From Buchnera aphidicola (Drepanosiphum platanoidis) (GTDB lineage: Bacteria; Pseudomonadota; Gammaproteobacteria; Enterobacterales; Enterobacteriaceae), in the NCBI RefSeq assembly GCF_964020165.1, contig NZ_OZ026537.1, positions 385,228-449,227 of the forward strand: a stretch of 64,000 bases of DNA. The letters are read 5' to 3'. Made by a program: the position numbers and the translations under genes. Shown piece by piece: positions 20,488-30,315 of the stretch. The notes under the pieces were generated by a model that made no database searches, had not been told where the DNA came from, and worked only from the letters and a program-made list of their open reading frames with translations. The first letter of the stretch is position 1. Each line of letters starts with the position of its first letter.

Positions 20488-21324
20488 ATGAATATTAAAA
20501 ATTGTATGAATGATCTTATTAACAAATTTAAAAATTTTAGTAATCCAATTTTAGAAGCAGAAATTTTATTATGCAAAATTCTTAACAAATCAAAATCTTG
20601 GTTAATAGGATTTGATGATTATAAATTAAGTCAGAGGCAACAAGATTTATTAAAAAAAATGGTATATCGTCGTTTGTTAAAAGAACCTTCTGCTTATATT
20701 ATTGGAGAAAAAGAATTTTTTTCATTAAATTTTAAAGTTAACAAAAAGACTATGATACCTCGCCCAGATACAGAAATTTTAGTAGAGAAATCTTTACAAA
20801 AAATTAAAAAATATAATTTAAAGAATATCTTAGATCTAGGTACCGGTTGTGGGTCGATAGCAATATCTATAGCAAAGAATTTTTATTCTTGTAAAGTTTT
20901 AGGGGTTGACATTTCAAAAGAAGCTATTAAAATATCTAAAATAAATTCTCATAAATTAAAAGTAAAAAATGTTAATTTTTTAGTGAGTAATTGGTTTGAA
21001 AAAATAAAATTTAAAAATTTTGATATTATTGTAAGTAATCCTCCTTATATTAGTTATAATGAATTTTCTAAAATTAAAAAAGAATTGATTTTTGAACCTA
21101 AATTAGCTTTTTTATCTTCAGATAATGGTTTATTTTTTATAAAAAAAATAATTTTTTTTTCTAAATTTTATTTAAATAAAAATGGTTGGTTATTTATTGA
21201 ACATGGATGGATGCAAAAGTTTTCTGTTCAAAAAATTTTTATTTTAAATAATTATATACATGTAAAAACTTATAAAGATTATGGAAACAATTTTCGATTA
21301 ACTGTAGGACAAAAAAATTTTTAA
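20488..21324 (+). CDS. prmC: Release factor glutamine methyltransferase (HemK)
   Basis: SAM-dependent enzyme that N5-methylates the glutamine of the GGQ motif in release factors. It has 278 aa (E. coli 277). The SAM-binding motif ILDLGTGCGSIAISIAK and the substrate-glutamine motif VSNPPYI are intact, as is MIPRPDTEILVEKSL. The N-terminal RF-binding helices are more diverged. It directly follows its substrate gene prfA and is probably co-transcribed. There is only a weak ribosome-binding site before the ATG. Confidence 0.96.
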   Translation: MNIKNCMNDLINKFKNFSNPILEAEILLCKILNKSKSWLIGFDDYKLSQRQQDLLKKMVYRRLLKEPSAYIIGEKEFFSLNFKVNKKTMIPRPDTEILVEKSLQKIKKYNLKNILDLGTGCGSIAISIAKNFYSCKVLGVDISKEAIKISKINSHKLKVKNVNFLVSNWFEKIKFKNFDIIVSNPPYISYNEFSKIKKELIFEPKLAFLSSDNGLFFIKKIIFFSKFYLNKNGWLFIEHGWMQKFSVQKIFILNNYIHVKTYKDYGNNFRLTVGQKNF

Positions 21325-21410
21325 TATTTTATAGATATAAAAATTATTTATAATATTTTTTATATTTTTTTTAGAAATCAATAAATTTTAATTATTACAA
21401 GTGTGGACAT

Positions 21411-22619
21411 ATGTTAAAAAAATTTGTTTTAGTTTTAAATTGTGGAAGTTCTTCTTTAAAATGCTCTATTATTAATATTGCTAACAAAAAAGTTTTAATT
21501 TCAATTGTAGCAGAACGTTTATTTTTAGAAAATTCAGAAATAAAATGGACATTTAATAATGAATTAAAATATAAAAAAGTTTTTTTAACTTCTATAAATC
21601 ATTCAGAAGCATTAATTTTTATATTAACGAGAATTAAATTAAAATATAAAAAAATTTTAATGAATATTGTTGGAGTGGGTCATAGAGTAGTTCACGGAGG
21701 ATATAAATTAAGAAACTCTATGATTGTTAATGATAAAATTATTTCTTTAATTAAAAAATCTTCAATTTTTGCTCCTTTACATAACCCATTAAATATTATT
21801 GGAATTAAAGTAATTATAAAATTTTTTCCACATTTATCTCAAAAAAATGTAGTTGTTTTTGATACTTCTTTTCATAATTCTATTCCTAAAATAGCATATT
21901 TGTATGCAATTCCTTATACTTTTTATAAAAAATATAATATTAGACGGTATGGAGCTCATGGAATTAGTCATAATTATGTTGCTTTAAAAAGTGCTAAAAT
22001 TCTTAAAAAATCTATTAAAAAATTAAATATTATTAGCTGTCATTTAGGAAATGGATCTTCAGTAACAGCAATAAAAAATGGAAAATCTATTGATACTTCT
22101 ATGGGTTTAACTCCTTTAGAAGGTTTAGTTATGGGAACAAGAAGCGGAGATTTAGATCCTTCAATTATATTTTTTTTATATTCTAATTTAGGTCTTAAAA
22201 TTAAAAATATAAAAAAAATTTTAATGAAAAAATCTGGTTTTTTAGGTATAAGTAAAAAGTATAGTGATTGTAGAGAATTAGAGAAGAGTTATCTTACTAA
22301 TAAATATTCAAAGTTAGCTATAGATATTTTTGTTCATAGATTAGCTAAATATATTAGTTCATATACTAGTTTAATGGAAAATAGATTAGATGCTATTGTT
22401 TTTACTGGGGGGATAGGAGAAAATTCTTCTTTAATAAGAAAATTAGTAATAAAAAAATTAGGATTAATTGGATTTTATTTAGAAAAATCTTTAAATAAAT
22501 CTAATTTTATTAAAAAAAATTATTTTTTACATACATCTATGAGTAAACCTATTTTAGTTATACCAACAAATGAAGAATTATTTATTGCTAAAGAAACTAT
22601 TAAATTACTTAATATTTAA
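21411..22619 (+). CDS. ackA: Acetate kinase
   Basis: Interconverts acetyl phosphate plus ADP and acetate plus ATP. With Pta it gives substrate-level ATP from acetyl-CoA. It has 402 aa (E. coli 400). Motifs: VLNCGSSSLKCSI at the N-terminus, GHRVVHGG (substrate site), VFDTSFHNSIP, HLGNGSSVTAI, the Arg/Asp segment MGLTPLEGLVMGTRSGDLDP, and FTGGIGENS. The frame is intact and the active site unchanged. A weak AAGTGTGGA lies just upstream of the ATG. pta follows 59 nt later. Confidence 0.98.
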   Translation: MLKKFVLVLNCGSSSLKCSIINIANKKVLISIVAERLFLENSEIKWTFNNELKYKKVFLTSINHSEALIFILTRIKLKYKKILMNIVGVGHRVVHGGYKLRNSMIVNDKIISLIKKSSIFAPLHNPLNIIGIKVIIKFFPHLSQKNVVVFDTSFHNSIPKIAYLYAIPYTFYKKYNIRRYGAHGISHNYVALKSAKILKKSIKKLNIISCHLGNGSSVTAIKNGKSIDTSMGLTPLEGLVMGTRSGDLDPSIIFFLYSNLGLKIKNIKKILMKKSGFLGISKKYSDCRELEKSYLTNKYSKLAIDIFVHRLAKYISSYTSLMENRLDAIVFTGGIGENSSLIRKLVIKKLGLIGFYLEKSLNKSNFIKKNYFLHTSMSKPILVIPTNEELFIAKETIKLLNI

Positions 22620-22664
22620 TTTTATAATATTTAATTTTTAAGTTTTCTTTTAATATAAAATTTT

Positions 22665-22681
22665 AAGGAAGGTGATTTATT
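22665..22681 (+). promoter_or_regulatory. Strong Shine-Dalgarno positioned for an ATT start of pta
   Basis: AAGGAAGGTGA at 22665-22675 ends three bases before an ATT at 22679-22681. The nearest ATG, at 22694, lies 18 nt beyond the SD, too far for normal initiation. The codons from ATT onward align residue for residue with the E. coli Pta N-terminus. This site decides the start. Confidence 0.7.
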
Positions 22682-24832
22682 TCAAAAATTATTATGACAA
22701 TTCCTCTTTCAGAAAATTTAAATTCTGATTTGATAAGTTTAAACTTTATAAATTTATATAAAAAAAAAAAAATTAAATTAAATTTTATAAATTTATGTAT
22801 TAACAAAAAAAATATATTAAAAAATTTTGATATATTTAAAGAAATAAAAAAAAATTTTAAAAATGTAAAAGTAATTTCATTAAAGTCTATAAAAACAATC
22901 AGGTCTTTTTTAGAAGAAAAATTTTTTAAATTATATTTAGAAAATTTAATGTATAAGTGTGATAGTTTTAAGTGTTCGTCTAGAATTACTTTAATACAAG
23001 GTTTTCCTTATATTGAAAAATATTCTTATTTAATTAATAAATTAAATTATAAAATTGCTATGTCCATAAATGCAAAAATTATTTTTTTAATATCGATTAA
23101 AAATATAGAATATCAAAAAAAAATTACTTTTCAATTGTATTTAATTAATAATTTTTTTTTAAAAAAAAATAATTTTACAAATATGGGTTTATTAATACAA
23201 GAAAATTTTTATAATTTTAATTGTATTAATCAAATAAAAAAAAAAAAAAATAAAAATAAAAATTTTTCTTTTAAAACAAAGCTGATAAATAGAATAAAAT
23301 CATATTTTTTAAAAAAAAAAAAAAATTTTTGTTTTATAGATTTAATAATTTTTAAAAAAAAATATTTTTATTATTCTTTAAAATTATTATTAAAAAGTTT
23401 AAATGTAAATTTTTACGCAGAAATTTATAAAACAGAATTTTTTAATGATTATAAAATAAATAAAATTTTTATTTTTAACAAATACTTAAAAACTAAAAAA
23501 ATAATATTTAATAATAAATCATTAATTGTATTTAGTTCTTCAAATGTTTTATATTTAAATAATTTTTTTTCTTGCATAAAAAAAAAAAATTTAAAATTTT
23601 TTTTATTATTATCTGATAACTTAAAAAAGTTTTTTATAACTAGTAAGTTATATTTTTATTGTTTAAAAAATAATTTATTATTTTTTTTTATTAAAAAAAA
23701 TAATATTTGTTTATTAGAAAAATTATTAAAATTTAAAAAAAAAAAATTTTTCATAAATTATATAAATATTAAAAAATATTTAAAATTGTTTAATATAAAT
23801 TTAAAAAAAAAATTATTAATTTTTTTAAAATCATTTTCTAATGAAAAATTTTATTTTAATAAATTAAATTTTAAGTTTTTTTTAAAAAAAAAAGCATCTG
23901 AACAAAAAAAAAAAATTATTTTGCCTGAAGGGGAAGAACCTAGAATAATAAAAGCTGCTTTTTTATCTCATCAATTAAATATTGCAGATTGTATTTTAAT
24001 TGGCAATAAAAAAAATATTTATAAAATTGCATCTTCTTTAAAATTAATTTTACCTAAAAGTTTAAAAATATGTTCTTTTAAAGAAATAAAAAAAAAAGTT
24101 TTGACTAAATATTACAAAATTTTTAATAGTTTAAATATCCAAGAAAAAAAATTTTTTTTAAATTGTAATATTTTTGTGGGATGTTTAATGGTTTCTTTAA
24201 ATTTAGTAGATGGTTTAGTAGCTGGATCTATTCATAATACTTCTCATATTATTAGAGCTTCTTTACGATGTATAGGTAAAAAAGAAGGAATTAATTTAAT
24301 TTCTTCAATATTTTTTATGTTATTTTCTGAAAAAGTTTTAATATATGCAGATTGTGCAATTAATCCTAATCCAACTTCTGAGCAATTAAGTGAAATTGCA
24401 ATTCAATCTTCAGATTCTGTAAAAAATTTTGGAATTTTTCCACGATTAGCAATGTTATCTTATGCGACTCAAAATTCTGCTAATGGTATAATGGTAGATA
24501 AAGTTTATGAGGCTATAAAATTAGTAAAAAAAAAAAGACCAGATATTATTATAGATGGACCTATTCAATATGATGCAGCTTCTGATATAACTATTTCAAA
24601 TTTAAAATATAAAAAATCTATTTTAAAAGGTAATGCTAATGTATTTATATTTCCAGATTTAAATAGTGGAAATATTACTTATAAAGCTGTTCAAAATTGT
24701 GGAAATACAAATTCTATTGGTCCTATTTTTCAAGGCTTAAAAAAACCTATAAATGATTTATCTAGAGGAGCTAATATAGAAGATATTTTATATACTATTG
24801 CAATTACTGCTATTCAATCTTATAAGATTTAA
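22679..24832 (+). CDS. pta: Phosphate acetyltransferase, probable AUU start
   Basis: Converts acetyl-CoA and phosphate to acetyl phosphate, paired with AckA. The C-terminal catalytic domain (about residues 400-717, from KIILPEGEEPRIIKAA to the end) is well preserved, with DGLVAGSIHNT, YADCAINPNPTSEQL and SIGPIFQGLKKPINDLSRGA. The N-terminal ~390 residues (P-loop-like and DRTGG domains in E. coli) have become Lys/Phe/Asn-rich and are barely recognisable. The first ATG is at 22694, but an in-frame ATT at 22679 gives ISKIIMTIP against E. coli MSRIIMLIP, with AAGGAAGGTGA (22665-22675) correctly placed for that ATT. I therefore start the gene there (717 aa); starting at the ATG would give 712 aa. 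Confidence 0.92.
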   Translation: MSKIIMTIPLSENLNSDLISLNFINLYKKKKIKLNFINLCINKKNILKNFDIFKEIKKNFKNVKVISLKSIKTIRSFLEEKFFKLYLENLMYKCDSFKCSSRITLIQGFPYIEKYSYLINKLNYKIAMSINAKIIFLISIKNIEYQKKITFQLYLINNFFLKKNNFTNMGLLIQENFYNFNCINQIKKKKNKNKNFSFKTKLINRIKSYFLKKKKNFCFIDLIIFKKKYFYYSLKLLLKSLNVNFYAEIYKTEFFNDYKINKIFIFNKYLKTKKIIFNNKSLIVFSSSNVLYLNNFFSCIKKKNLKFFLLLSDNLKKFFITSKLYFYCLKNNLLFFFIKKNNICLLEKLLKFKKKKFFINYINIKKYLKLFNINLKKKLLIFLKSFSNEKFYFNKLNFKFFLKKKASEQKKKIILPEGEEPRIIKAAFLSHQLNIADCILIGNKKNIYKIASSLKLILPKSLKICSFKEIKKKVLTKYYKIFNSLNIQEKKFFLNCNIFVGCLMVSLNLVDGLVAGSIHNTSHIIRASLRCIGKKEGINLISSIFFMLFSEKVLIYADCAINPNPTSEQLSEIAIQSSDSVKNFGIFPRLAMLSYATQNSANGIMVDKVYEAIKLVKKKRPDIIIDGPIQYDAASDITISNLKYKKSILKGNANVFIFPDLNSGNITYKAVQNCGNTNSIGPIFQGLKKPINDLSRGANIEDILYTIAITAIQSYKI

Positions 24833-25205
24833 TTTTTTTTGATAAAAATTTTTATTGTTATATTTTATATTTTTTAAAATTTTAAAATATAATATATTAA
24901 AATAATTTTAAAAAATAAAATATATATTTTTAAAATTTTTTAAAAGTAAATATATTTAATGTACAAAAAATTTTTTATAAAAAATGTTTTATAAATTTTT
25001 TAATTTTTTAAATTTTTTATATTTTTATTAAAAACTTTTTATTAGTATAATTTTTTTTGATTGTTTATTTTTAAAATAATTTTTTATAATTTTTTTAAAA
25101 AATTTTAAAATATATATAATTTTTTTAAAATTATTTAAGTTTTATATTTATATAAATAATTATATAAAAATAAAATATTTTTTATTAATTTATATAAGTA
25201 TAAAG
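24833..25205. other. Convergent intergenic region pta / gyrA
   Basis: 373 bp of nearly pure A/T between the 3' ends of pta and gyrA. From memory, pea-aphid Buchnera has nrdA and nrdB around here; I find no trace of either. There are short A/T palindromes but no GC-supported terminator. Confidence 0.5.
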
Positions 25206-27704
25206 TTAAATATTTTTAATTTTTTGTAATCCTACAACTTTTTCTTTTTTAACTATTCTAATTAAAATTACTCCTTGAGTATTTCTAGTAAGTTTTCTAA
25301 TTTCAGAAACTCTAATTCTTACTAATTTTCCATGATTTGTAATTATCATAATTTGATTTTTTTTATTTACTTGAATAGATTTAACTACATTTTTATTTTT
25401 TTTCGTAATTTTGATAGAAATTATTCCTTTGTTAGATCTAGATTTAATTGGAAATTCTGAAATTTTTGTTCTTTTACCATATCCATTTTCTGTAATAATT
25501 AAAATTTCATCTTTTTTATTTGGTATAATTAATGATACAACAGAATCTTTATTATTTAATTTAATTCCTTTTACTCCATATGCAGATCTTCCTACTAGTC
25601 TAACTTTTTTTTCTAAAAATCTTACTACTTTTCCTAATTTTGAAAATAACATAATATTACTATTTTTTTTTGTTATTGCTACATCAATTAGTTGATCATT
25701 TTTTTTTAAATTAATTGCAATAATTCCTGAAGATCTAGGATTTTTAAATTTTTTTAAAGAAGTTTTTTTTATCATTCCTTGAGATGTAGCCATTAAAATA
25801 TTTCTTTTTTTTACATATTCTTTAAAAGATAGAATAGTAGTGATTCTTTCTTTTTTTTTTAAAGGAATTAAATTAATAATAGGTTTTCCTCTAGATTGGC
25901 GACTAGCTTTTGGAAGTTGATAGACTTTCATCCAATATACTATTCCTTGACTAGAAAAACATAAAATAATATCATGAGTATTTGCAATTAAAAGATTTTT
26001 TATGTAATCTTTAGATTTTATTTTAGTTGCATATTTACCTTTTCCTCCTCTTTTTTGAGCTTCATATTCAGTAATTGGTTGATATTTTATATATCCAGAA
26101 TATGAAAGTGTGACTACTACATTTTCTGAAATTATCATATCTTGAATTTTAATATTTGAAATTTTATTAGTAATTTTAGTTTTTCTTTTATCTTTAAATT
26201 TCTTTTTTAAAATTTTTAATTCTTTTATAATTACTTGTTTCATTTTTTTTTTTTTTTTTAAAACATTTTTTAAATAAAAAATTTTTTTTGATAATTTTTG
26301 ATATTTTAACAATAAAGTTTTATATTCTAAATTAGTTAATTTATTTAGTTTCATATTCAAAATTTTTTTTACTTGATTTTCAGAAAAAATATATTTTTTA
26401 TTTTTTAAAAATTTTATATTTTTTTCTAATTTTAATTTTTTATTATTTTTTTGTATTTTCCATTTTTTTTTTAATATTTTATATTTTGCTTTTTTTATAT
26501 TTGAAGAAGATTTTATATATTTAATAATAGTATCAATATTTTTAAATGCGATTGATAACGCTTCTAATAAGAAAGATTGTTTTTGGTATTTTTTTATTTT
26601 AAATATGCTTCTTTTTATAATAATTTTTTTTCTATGATTTAAAAATGCAGTAATAATTTTTTTTAATGTTAATAATTTTGGTTTTCCTTTGTGTAAAGCT
26701 ACCATGTTAATTCCAAAAGATACTTCTAATGATGTTAAAGAATATAATTTATTTAATACAATTTCTGGAATATTATTTTTTTTTATTTCTATATATATTC
26801 TTGTTCCATCTTTATCACTTTCATCTCTTAAAGTTTGTATTCCTTCAATTTTTTTTTCTTTTATTAAATATGCAATTTTTGAGATTAATTTTGCTTTGTT
26901 TACTTGATATGGAAGTTCTTTAATTATAATATATTTTTTTTTATTTTCATTTTTTTTAATAATAGATTTTGCTCTAATATAAATTTGACCTTTTCCAGTT
27001 TTATAAGCTTTTTTTATTCCTATTTTTCCATTAATAATTCCTTTAGTTGGAAAATCTGGGCCTTTTATATATTTCATTAATTCTGAATTAGTAATTTTTG
27101 AATTTTTAATAGTAGCTAAACATCCATTAATTACTTCGTTTAAATTATGAGGTGGAATATTAGTAGCCATTCCTACAGCTATTCCTGATGAGCCATTAAT
27201 TAGTAAATTAGGAATTAATGTTGGAAGTATTGTAGGTATTTTTTCAGATTCATCATAATTTTTTACAAATTTAACAGTATTTTTATCTAAATCTTGCAAA
27301 AAATAAGAGGCTATTTTAGACATTCTAATTTCAGTATATCGCATAGCAGCAGGAGAATCTCCATCTATAGATCCAAAATTTCCTTGCCCATCAATTAAAA
27401 CATATCTTAATGAAAAAGATTGAGCCATTCTAACAATAGCATCATACACAGAAGAATCTCCATGAGGATGATATTTACCAATTACGTCTCCAACAATTCT
27501 TGCTGATTTTTTATATGGTTTATAACTAAAATTTTTTAATACATTCATAGCAAATAATATTCTTCTATGAACAGGTTTTAATCCATCTCTTACATCAGGA
27601 AGAGCTCTTCCAATAATAACAGACATTGCATAGTCTAAATATGAATTTTTTAGTTCTTTTTCAATATTAACTTGAATTATTTTTTTATTTTCAAGTTTTT
27701 TCAT
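25206..27704 (-). CDS. gyrA: DNA gyrase subunit A
   Basis: Breakage-reunion subunit of gyrase, which introduces negative supercoils with GyrB. It has 832 aa (E. coli 875). The catalytic tyrosine is Y123 in [14 protein letters not shown], and the quinolone-interaction region [15 protein letters not shown] is wild-type-like. The GyrA-box in the C-terminal DNA-wrapping domain reads QKRGGKG. The coiled-coil tower (~residues 370-490) is extremely Lys-rich, and a 17-nt T run on the plus strand (26243-26259) encodes a Lys stretch there. The acidic C-terminal tail of E. coli GyrA is missing. Confidence 0.98.
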   Translation of the reverse strand: MKKLENKKIIQVNIEKELKNSYLDYAMSVIIGRALPDVRDGLKPVHRRILFAMNVLKNFSYKPYKKSARIVGDVIGKYHPHGDSSVYDAIVRMAQSFSLRYVLIDGQGNFGSIDGDSPAAMRYTEIRMSKIASYFLQDLDKNTVKFVKNYDESEKIPTILPTLIPNLLINGSSGIAVGMATNIPPHNLNEVINGCLATIKNSKITNSELMKYIKGPDFPTKGIINGKIGIKKAYKTGKGQIYIRAKSIIKKNENKKKYIIIKELPYQVNKAKLISKIAYLIKEKKIEGIQTLRDESDKDGTRIYIEIKKNNIPEIVLNKLYSLTSLEVSFGINMVALHKGKPKLLTLKKIITAFLNHRKKIIIKRSIFKIKKYQKQSFLLEALSIAFKNIDTIIKYIKSSSNIKKAKYKILKKKWKIQKNNKKLKLEKNIKFLKNKKYIFSENQVKKILNMKLNKLTNLEYKTLLLKYQKLSKKIFYLKNVLKKKKKMKQVIIKELKILKKKFKDKRKTKITNKISNIKIQDMIISENVVVTLSYSGYIKYQPITEYEAQKRGGKGKYATKIKSKDYIKNLLIANTHDIILCFSSQGIVYWMKVYQLPKASRQSRGKPIINLIPLKKKERITTILSFKEYVKKRNILMATSQGMIKKTSLKKFKNPRSSGIIAINLKKNDQLIDVAITKKNSNIMLFSKLGKVVRFLEKKVRLVGRSAYGVKGIKLNNKDSVVSLIIPNKKDEILIITENGYGKRTKISEFPIKSRSNKGIISIKITKKNKNVVKSIQVNKKNQIMIITNHGKLVRIRVSEIRKLTRNTQGVILIRIVKKEKVVGLQKIKNI

Positions 27705-27977
27705 AAATTTTTCTCTTTTTTTTATTTTATTTTTTTAATATTTTTTATTTTTTTTAATAAAAATTATATTATATAATACAATATAATTTTTATTATACAG
27801 GCAGTTTAAAATATTTTTATTATTTAAATATATATTTTAATAAAATAGTAAATTTATAAATTTATTAATATTTTTTATAATAAAAGTTTAAATTTTTAAT
27901 TTTTTATATGTTATGTTAAAATATATTGAATATATTAAATAAAATTTTTAATTATTATTTCAAAAAAAAGGTATTTT

Positions 27978-29099
27978 ATGAATTTAAAAGAAAAAGAAAT
28001 AATAAAAAATTTGTTTTCTCGTTTAGAAATAAACAATAATAAAAATTCTTTAAAAAAAATAGATAAAGAAGCTAATAAATTTATTAATAAAAAAATTTCT
28101 GAAAATCCATATGCAGCATATTTTTTAATTCAATCAGTTTTAATACAAGAGTTAGCTATTAAAAAACTTCATAATAATATAGACATATTAGAAAAAAAAA
28201 TAATAAAAACCAATGAAAACAATCAACAAAGTTCTAAAGGATTTTTTTCAGGGTTTTTAGATAAATATATTTCTTCTAATTTTAAAAAAAAAAAAAATTT
28301 TTCAGAAAATAAAAAAAAAAATAATATATCATCTACTCAAAATTATCAAAATCAAAGAAATATTTCAGGAAATAGTGATATTCCTTTAAATCATGGCAAT
28401 TATGATAGAAATGTAGGATCAAATTTTTCTGGAAATAGTAATAGTTTTTTAGGTAATGCATTACAAACAGCAGTAGGTGTCGCTGGAGGTGTAGTTGTTG
28501 GAAATGCTATTAGTAACTTATTTAATAATTATGATAAGACAAAAAATGAATTGTTAGAAACAAACTTGAATGATGAAGAAATTATAAATAATAATTTTAA
28601 AGATGAAAATATAGAAAATTTGAATAGTGATAATAATTCTTTAAATGATTCAAAAATGTCTGATTTTTCTAATTATTCTGATGAAGAAGATTTAAATAAT
28701 CTTCAAAATATTAAAAATAAGAATAATTATTCTGAAGAAAATGAATTTTTAAATTCTAAAACTTCTAGTTCAGATTCAGATAATAAATCTAATTCAAATG
28801 CTTCTAACAACATTAAGTATAATACTTCTAGTTTAAAAGCAGACAATTCTGATGAAAACAATAATCATCATACTAATGATATTTCTGATGATAGTTTTGA
28901 CACTACTCATATAAATAGTCAATCTTCTTCTGGAGATGAAATAGATAATTATCAAAATTTTAATAATGAATCTTATGTGTCTGATGAAAGTATGAATGAT
29001 GATACATATCAAGATGAAGAAAATAATTTTTATGAAGATTCAGATGAAGATTATAATGATTCTTTTGATTTTAATGATGATGATAATAATTTTTTTTAA
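27978..29099 (+). CDS. DUF2076 family protein with long acidic low-complexity tail
   Basis: Function unknown. The N-terminal ~75 residues match DUF2076 (COG3416): a helical module starting LKEKEIIKNLFSRLE, then NPYAAYFLIQSVLIQELA, ending in a coiled-coil-like helix. Residues ~160-188 hold the second family hallmark, a Gly/Ala-rich hydrophobic segment GNALQTAVGVAGGVVVGNA, possibly a membrane insertion or packing element. The remaining ~185 residues are a Ser/Asn/Asp/Glu-rich, probably disordered tail ending in a dense Asp run; acidic tails occur in the family, but this one is long. No signal peptide. SD AAAAAGG is upstream. The position between gyrA and tsa matches a gene I recall as an orphan (yba2) in Buchnera, which I cannot verify. 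Confidence 0.8.
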   Translation: MNLKEKEIIKNLFSRLEINNNKNSLKKIDKEANKFINKKISENPYAAYFLIQSVLIQELAIKKLHNNIDILEKKIIKTNENNQQSSKGFFSGFLDKYISSNFKKKKNFSENKKKNNISSTQNYQNQRNISGNSDIPLNHGNYDRNVGSNFSGNSNSFLGNALQTAVGVAGGVVVGNAISNLFNNYDKTKNELLETNLNDEEIINNNFKDENIENLNSDNNSLNDSKMSDFSNYSDEEDLNNLQNIKNKNNYSEENEFLNSKTSSSDSDNKSNSNASNNIKYNTSSLKADNSDENNNHHTNDISDDSFDTTHINSQSSSGDEIDNYQNFNNESYVSDESMNDDTYQDEENNFYEDSDEDYNDSFDFNDDDNNFF

Positions 29100-29232
29100 A
29101 AAAATTTTTAATAGTAACTTATATTTTAAATTGTTTTAAATAATATTTAAAAAATTTTTTTAATTTATATTAATATAATTTATTTAAAATAATTTAATAA
29201 CATAATAATTAAACGATTAAACAATTAAAATA

Positions 29233-29271
29233 TATAGCTAATCAAATTTTTAAAAAATATGATTAGCTATA
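29233..29271. terminator. Hairpin between convergent DUF2076 gene and tsa
   Basis: The left arm TATAGCTAATCA (29233-29244) and right arm TGATTAGCTATA (29260-29271) are perfect 12-bp complements with a 15-nt A/T loop. On the plus strand the stem is followed by ATTTTTTAT; on the minus strand it is preceded by the tsa stop, six bases away. It fits a bidirectional intrinsic terminator shared by the two convergent genes. Confidence 0.8.
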
Positions 29272-29276
29272 ATTTT

Positions 29277-29879
29277 TTATATTTTTTTTAAATTTTTAGA
29301 TAAATAATTTGATATTCCTTTTTTTGTTGGAATAATTCCTTCTTTTTTATCATCCCAATTTGCTGGACAAACATATTTATATTTTTTATGAAATTTGATT
29401 GCATCAATTATTCTAATAATTTCATTAATATTTCTTCCATAAGGCAAATCATTAATAGATTGATGTCTAATTATTCTATTTTCATCTATAATAAAAGAAG
29501 CTCTTAAAGCAATTCCTAATTCTGGATGTTCTATTCCATAAGATTTTTGAATTTCTCTTTTTATATCTGACACCATAAAATATTTTATTTTTCCGATCCC
29601 TCCTTTTTGAATAGAGGTATTTCTCCAAGCTTGATGTGTAAATATAGAATCTATAGAAACTCCAACTATTTTTACATTTCTTTTTTTAAATTCGTTATAT
29701 GATTTGTTAAACGCAATTATTTCAGAAGGGCAAACAAAAGTAAAGTCCATAGGCCAAAAAAATAAAATTGTTATCTTTTTTGATATATATTCTTTAAAAT
29801 TAAAATTTTCAACTATTTTACCTTGTTTATTTATTGCAGGAGCAATAAAATTTGGAGCTAATTTAGTAATTAAATGCAT
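29277..29879 (-). CDS. tsa: 2-Cys peroxiredoxin (AhpC/Tsa family)
   Basis: Thiol peroxidase that reduces hydrogen peroxide and organic peroxides in the cytosol, recycled by thioredoxin or an AhpF-like reductase. It has 200 aa. The peroxidatic cysteine is C50 in PMDFTFVCPSEI and the resolving cysteine C171 in YVCPANWDD. GGIGKIKYFMVSD is the usual GGLG-type loop, and the C-terminal YF motif typical of sensitive eukaryotic forms is absent. In Buchnera the gene is called tsa or ahpC. It shares a hairpin with the upstream convergent gene. Confidence 0.96.
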   Translation of the reverse strand: MHLITKLAPNFIAPAINKQGKIVENFNFKEYISKKITILFFWPMDFTFVCPSEIIAFNKSYNEFKKRNVKIVGVSIDSIFTHQAWRNTSIQKGGIGKIKYFMVSDIKREIQKSYGIEHPELGIALRASFIIDENRIIRHQSINDLPYGRNINEIIRIIDAIKFHKKYKYVCPANWDDKKEGIIPTKKGISNYLSKNLKKI

Positions 29880-30315
29880 TTTTTTCTCGTATAATATTTA
29901 TTTTTAATAAAATAAGAATATTTATATTTATAATATGTATTAAAAAATTTTTATAATTTTAATTACAATTTATTTTTTTATTTTAAATATTTTTAAAAAT
30001 TTTTTTAATTTTTAAAAATATATTATTAAATGAATATTATAGATATTAAAATATAATACATAAAAATTAAATCTTTAAAATAAATTAAGATAAATAATTT
30101 ATTTTTTTAATTATAATATTTTTTATATTTTATATATATAATAAAAAAATTTTTTTATATATTTTTATAATAAAACTTATATGTTAATTAACAATTAATA
30201 CAATGATTAAAAATAATATATTATATAAATAAATATTATTTATTTAAAAATTTTTTTATTTTTGATTTAATATTTGTTTTATTTTTTTATAAAAACTTTT
30301 TTTTAATAATATATT
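29880..30315. other. Spacer upstream of tsa
   Basis: 436 bp with almost no G or C. From memory of the pea-aphid Buchnera order, ung, grpE and ppnK lie in this area; I see no coding remnant of any of them. The tsa promoter must lie in its first part on the minus strand, but no convincing -35/-10 pair stands out. Confidence 0.5.

Noticed and set aside
29205-29232. Short repeated ATTAAAC-like units, considered as CRISPR or iteron repeats
   Set aside because: Only three imperfect 8-9 nt copies, no spacers and no replication or cas gene nearby.
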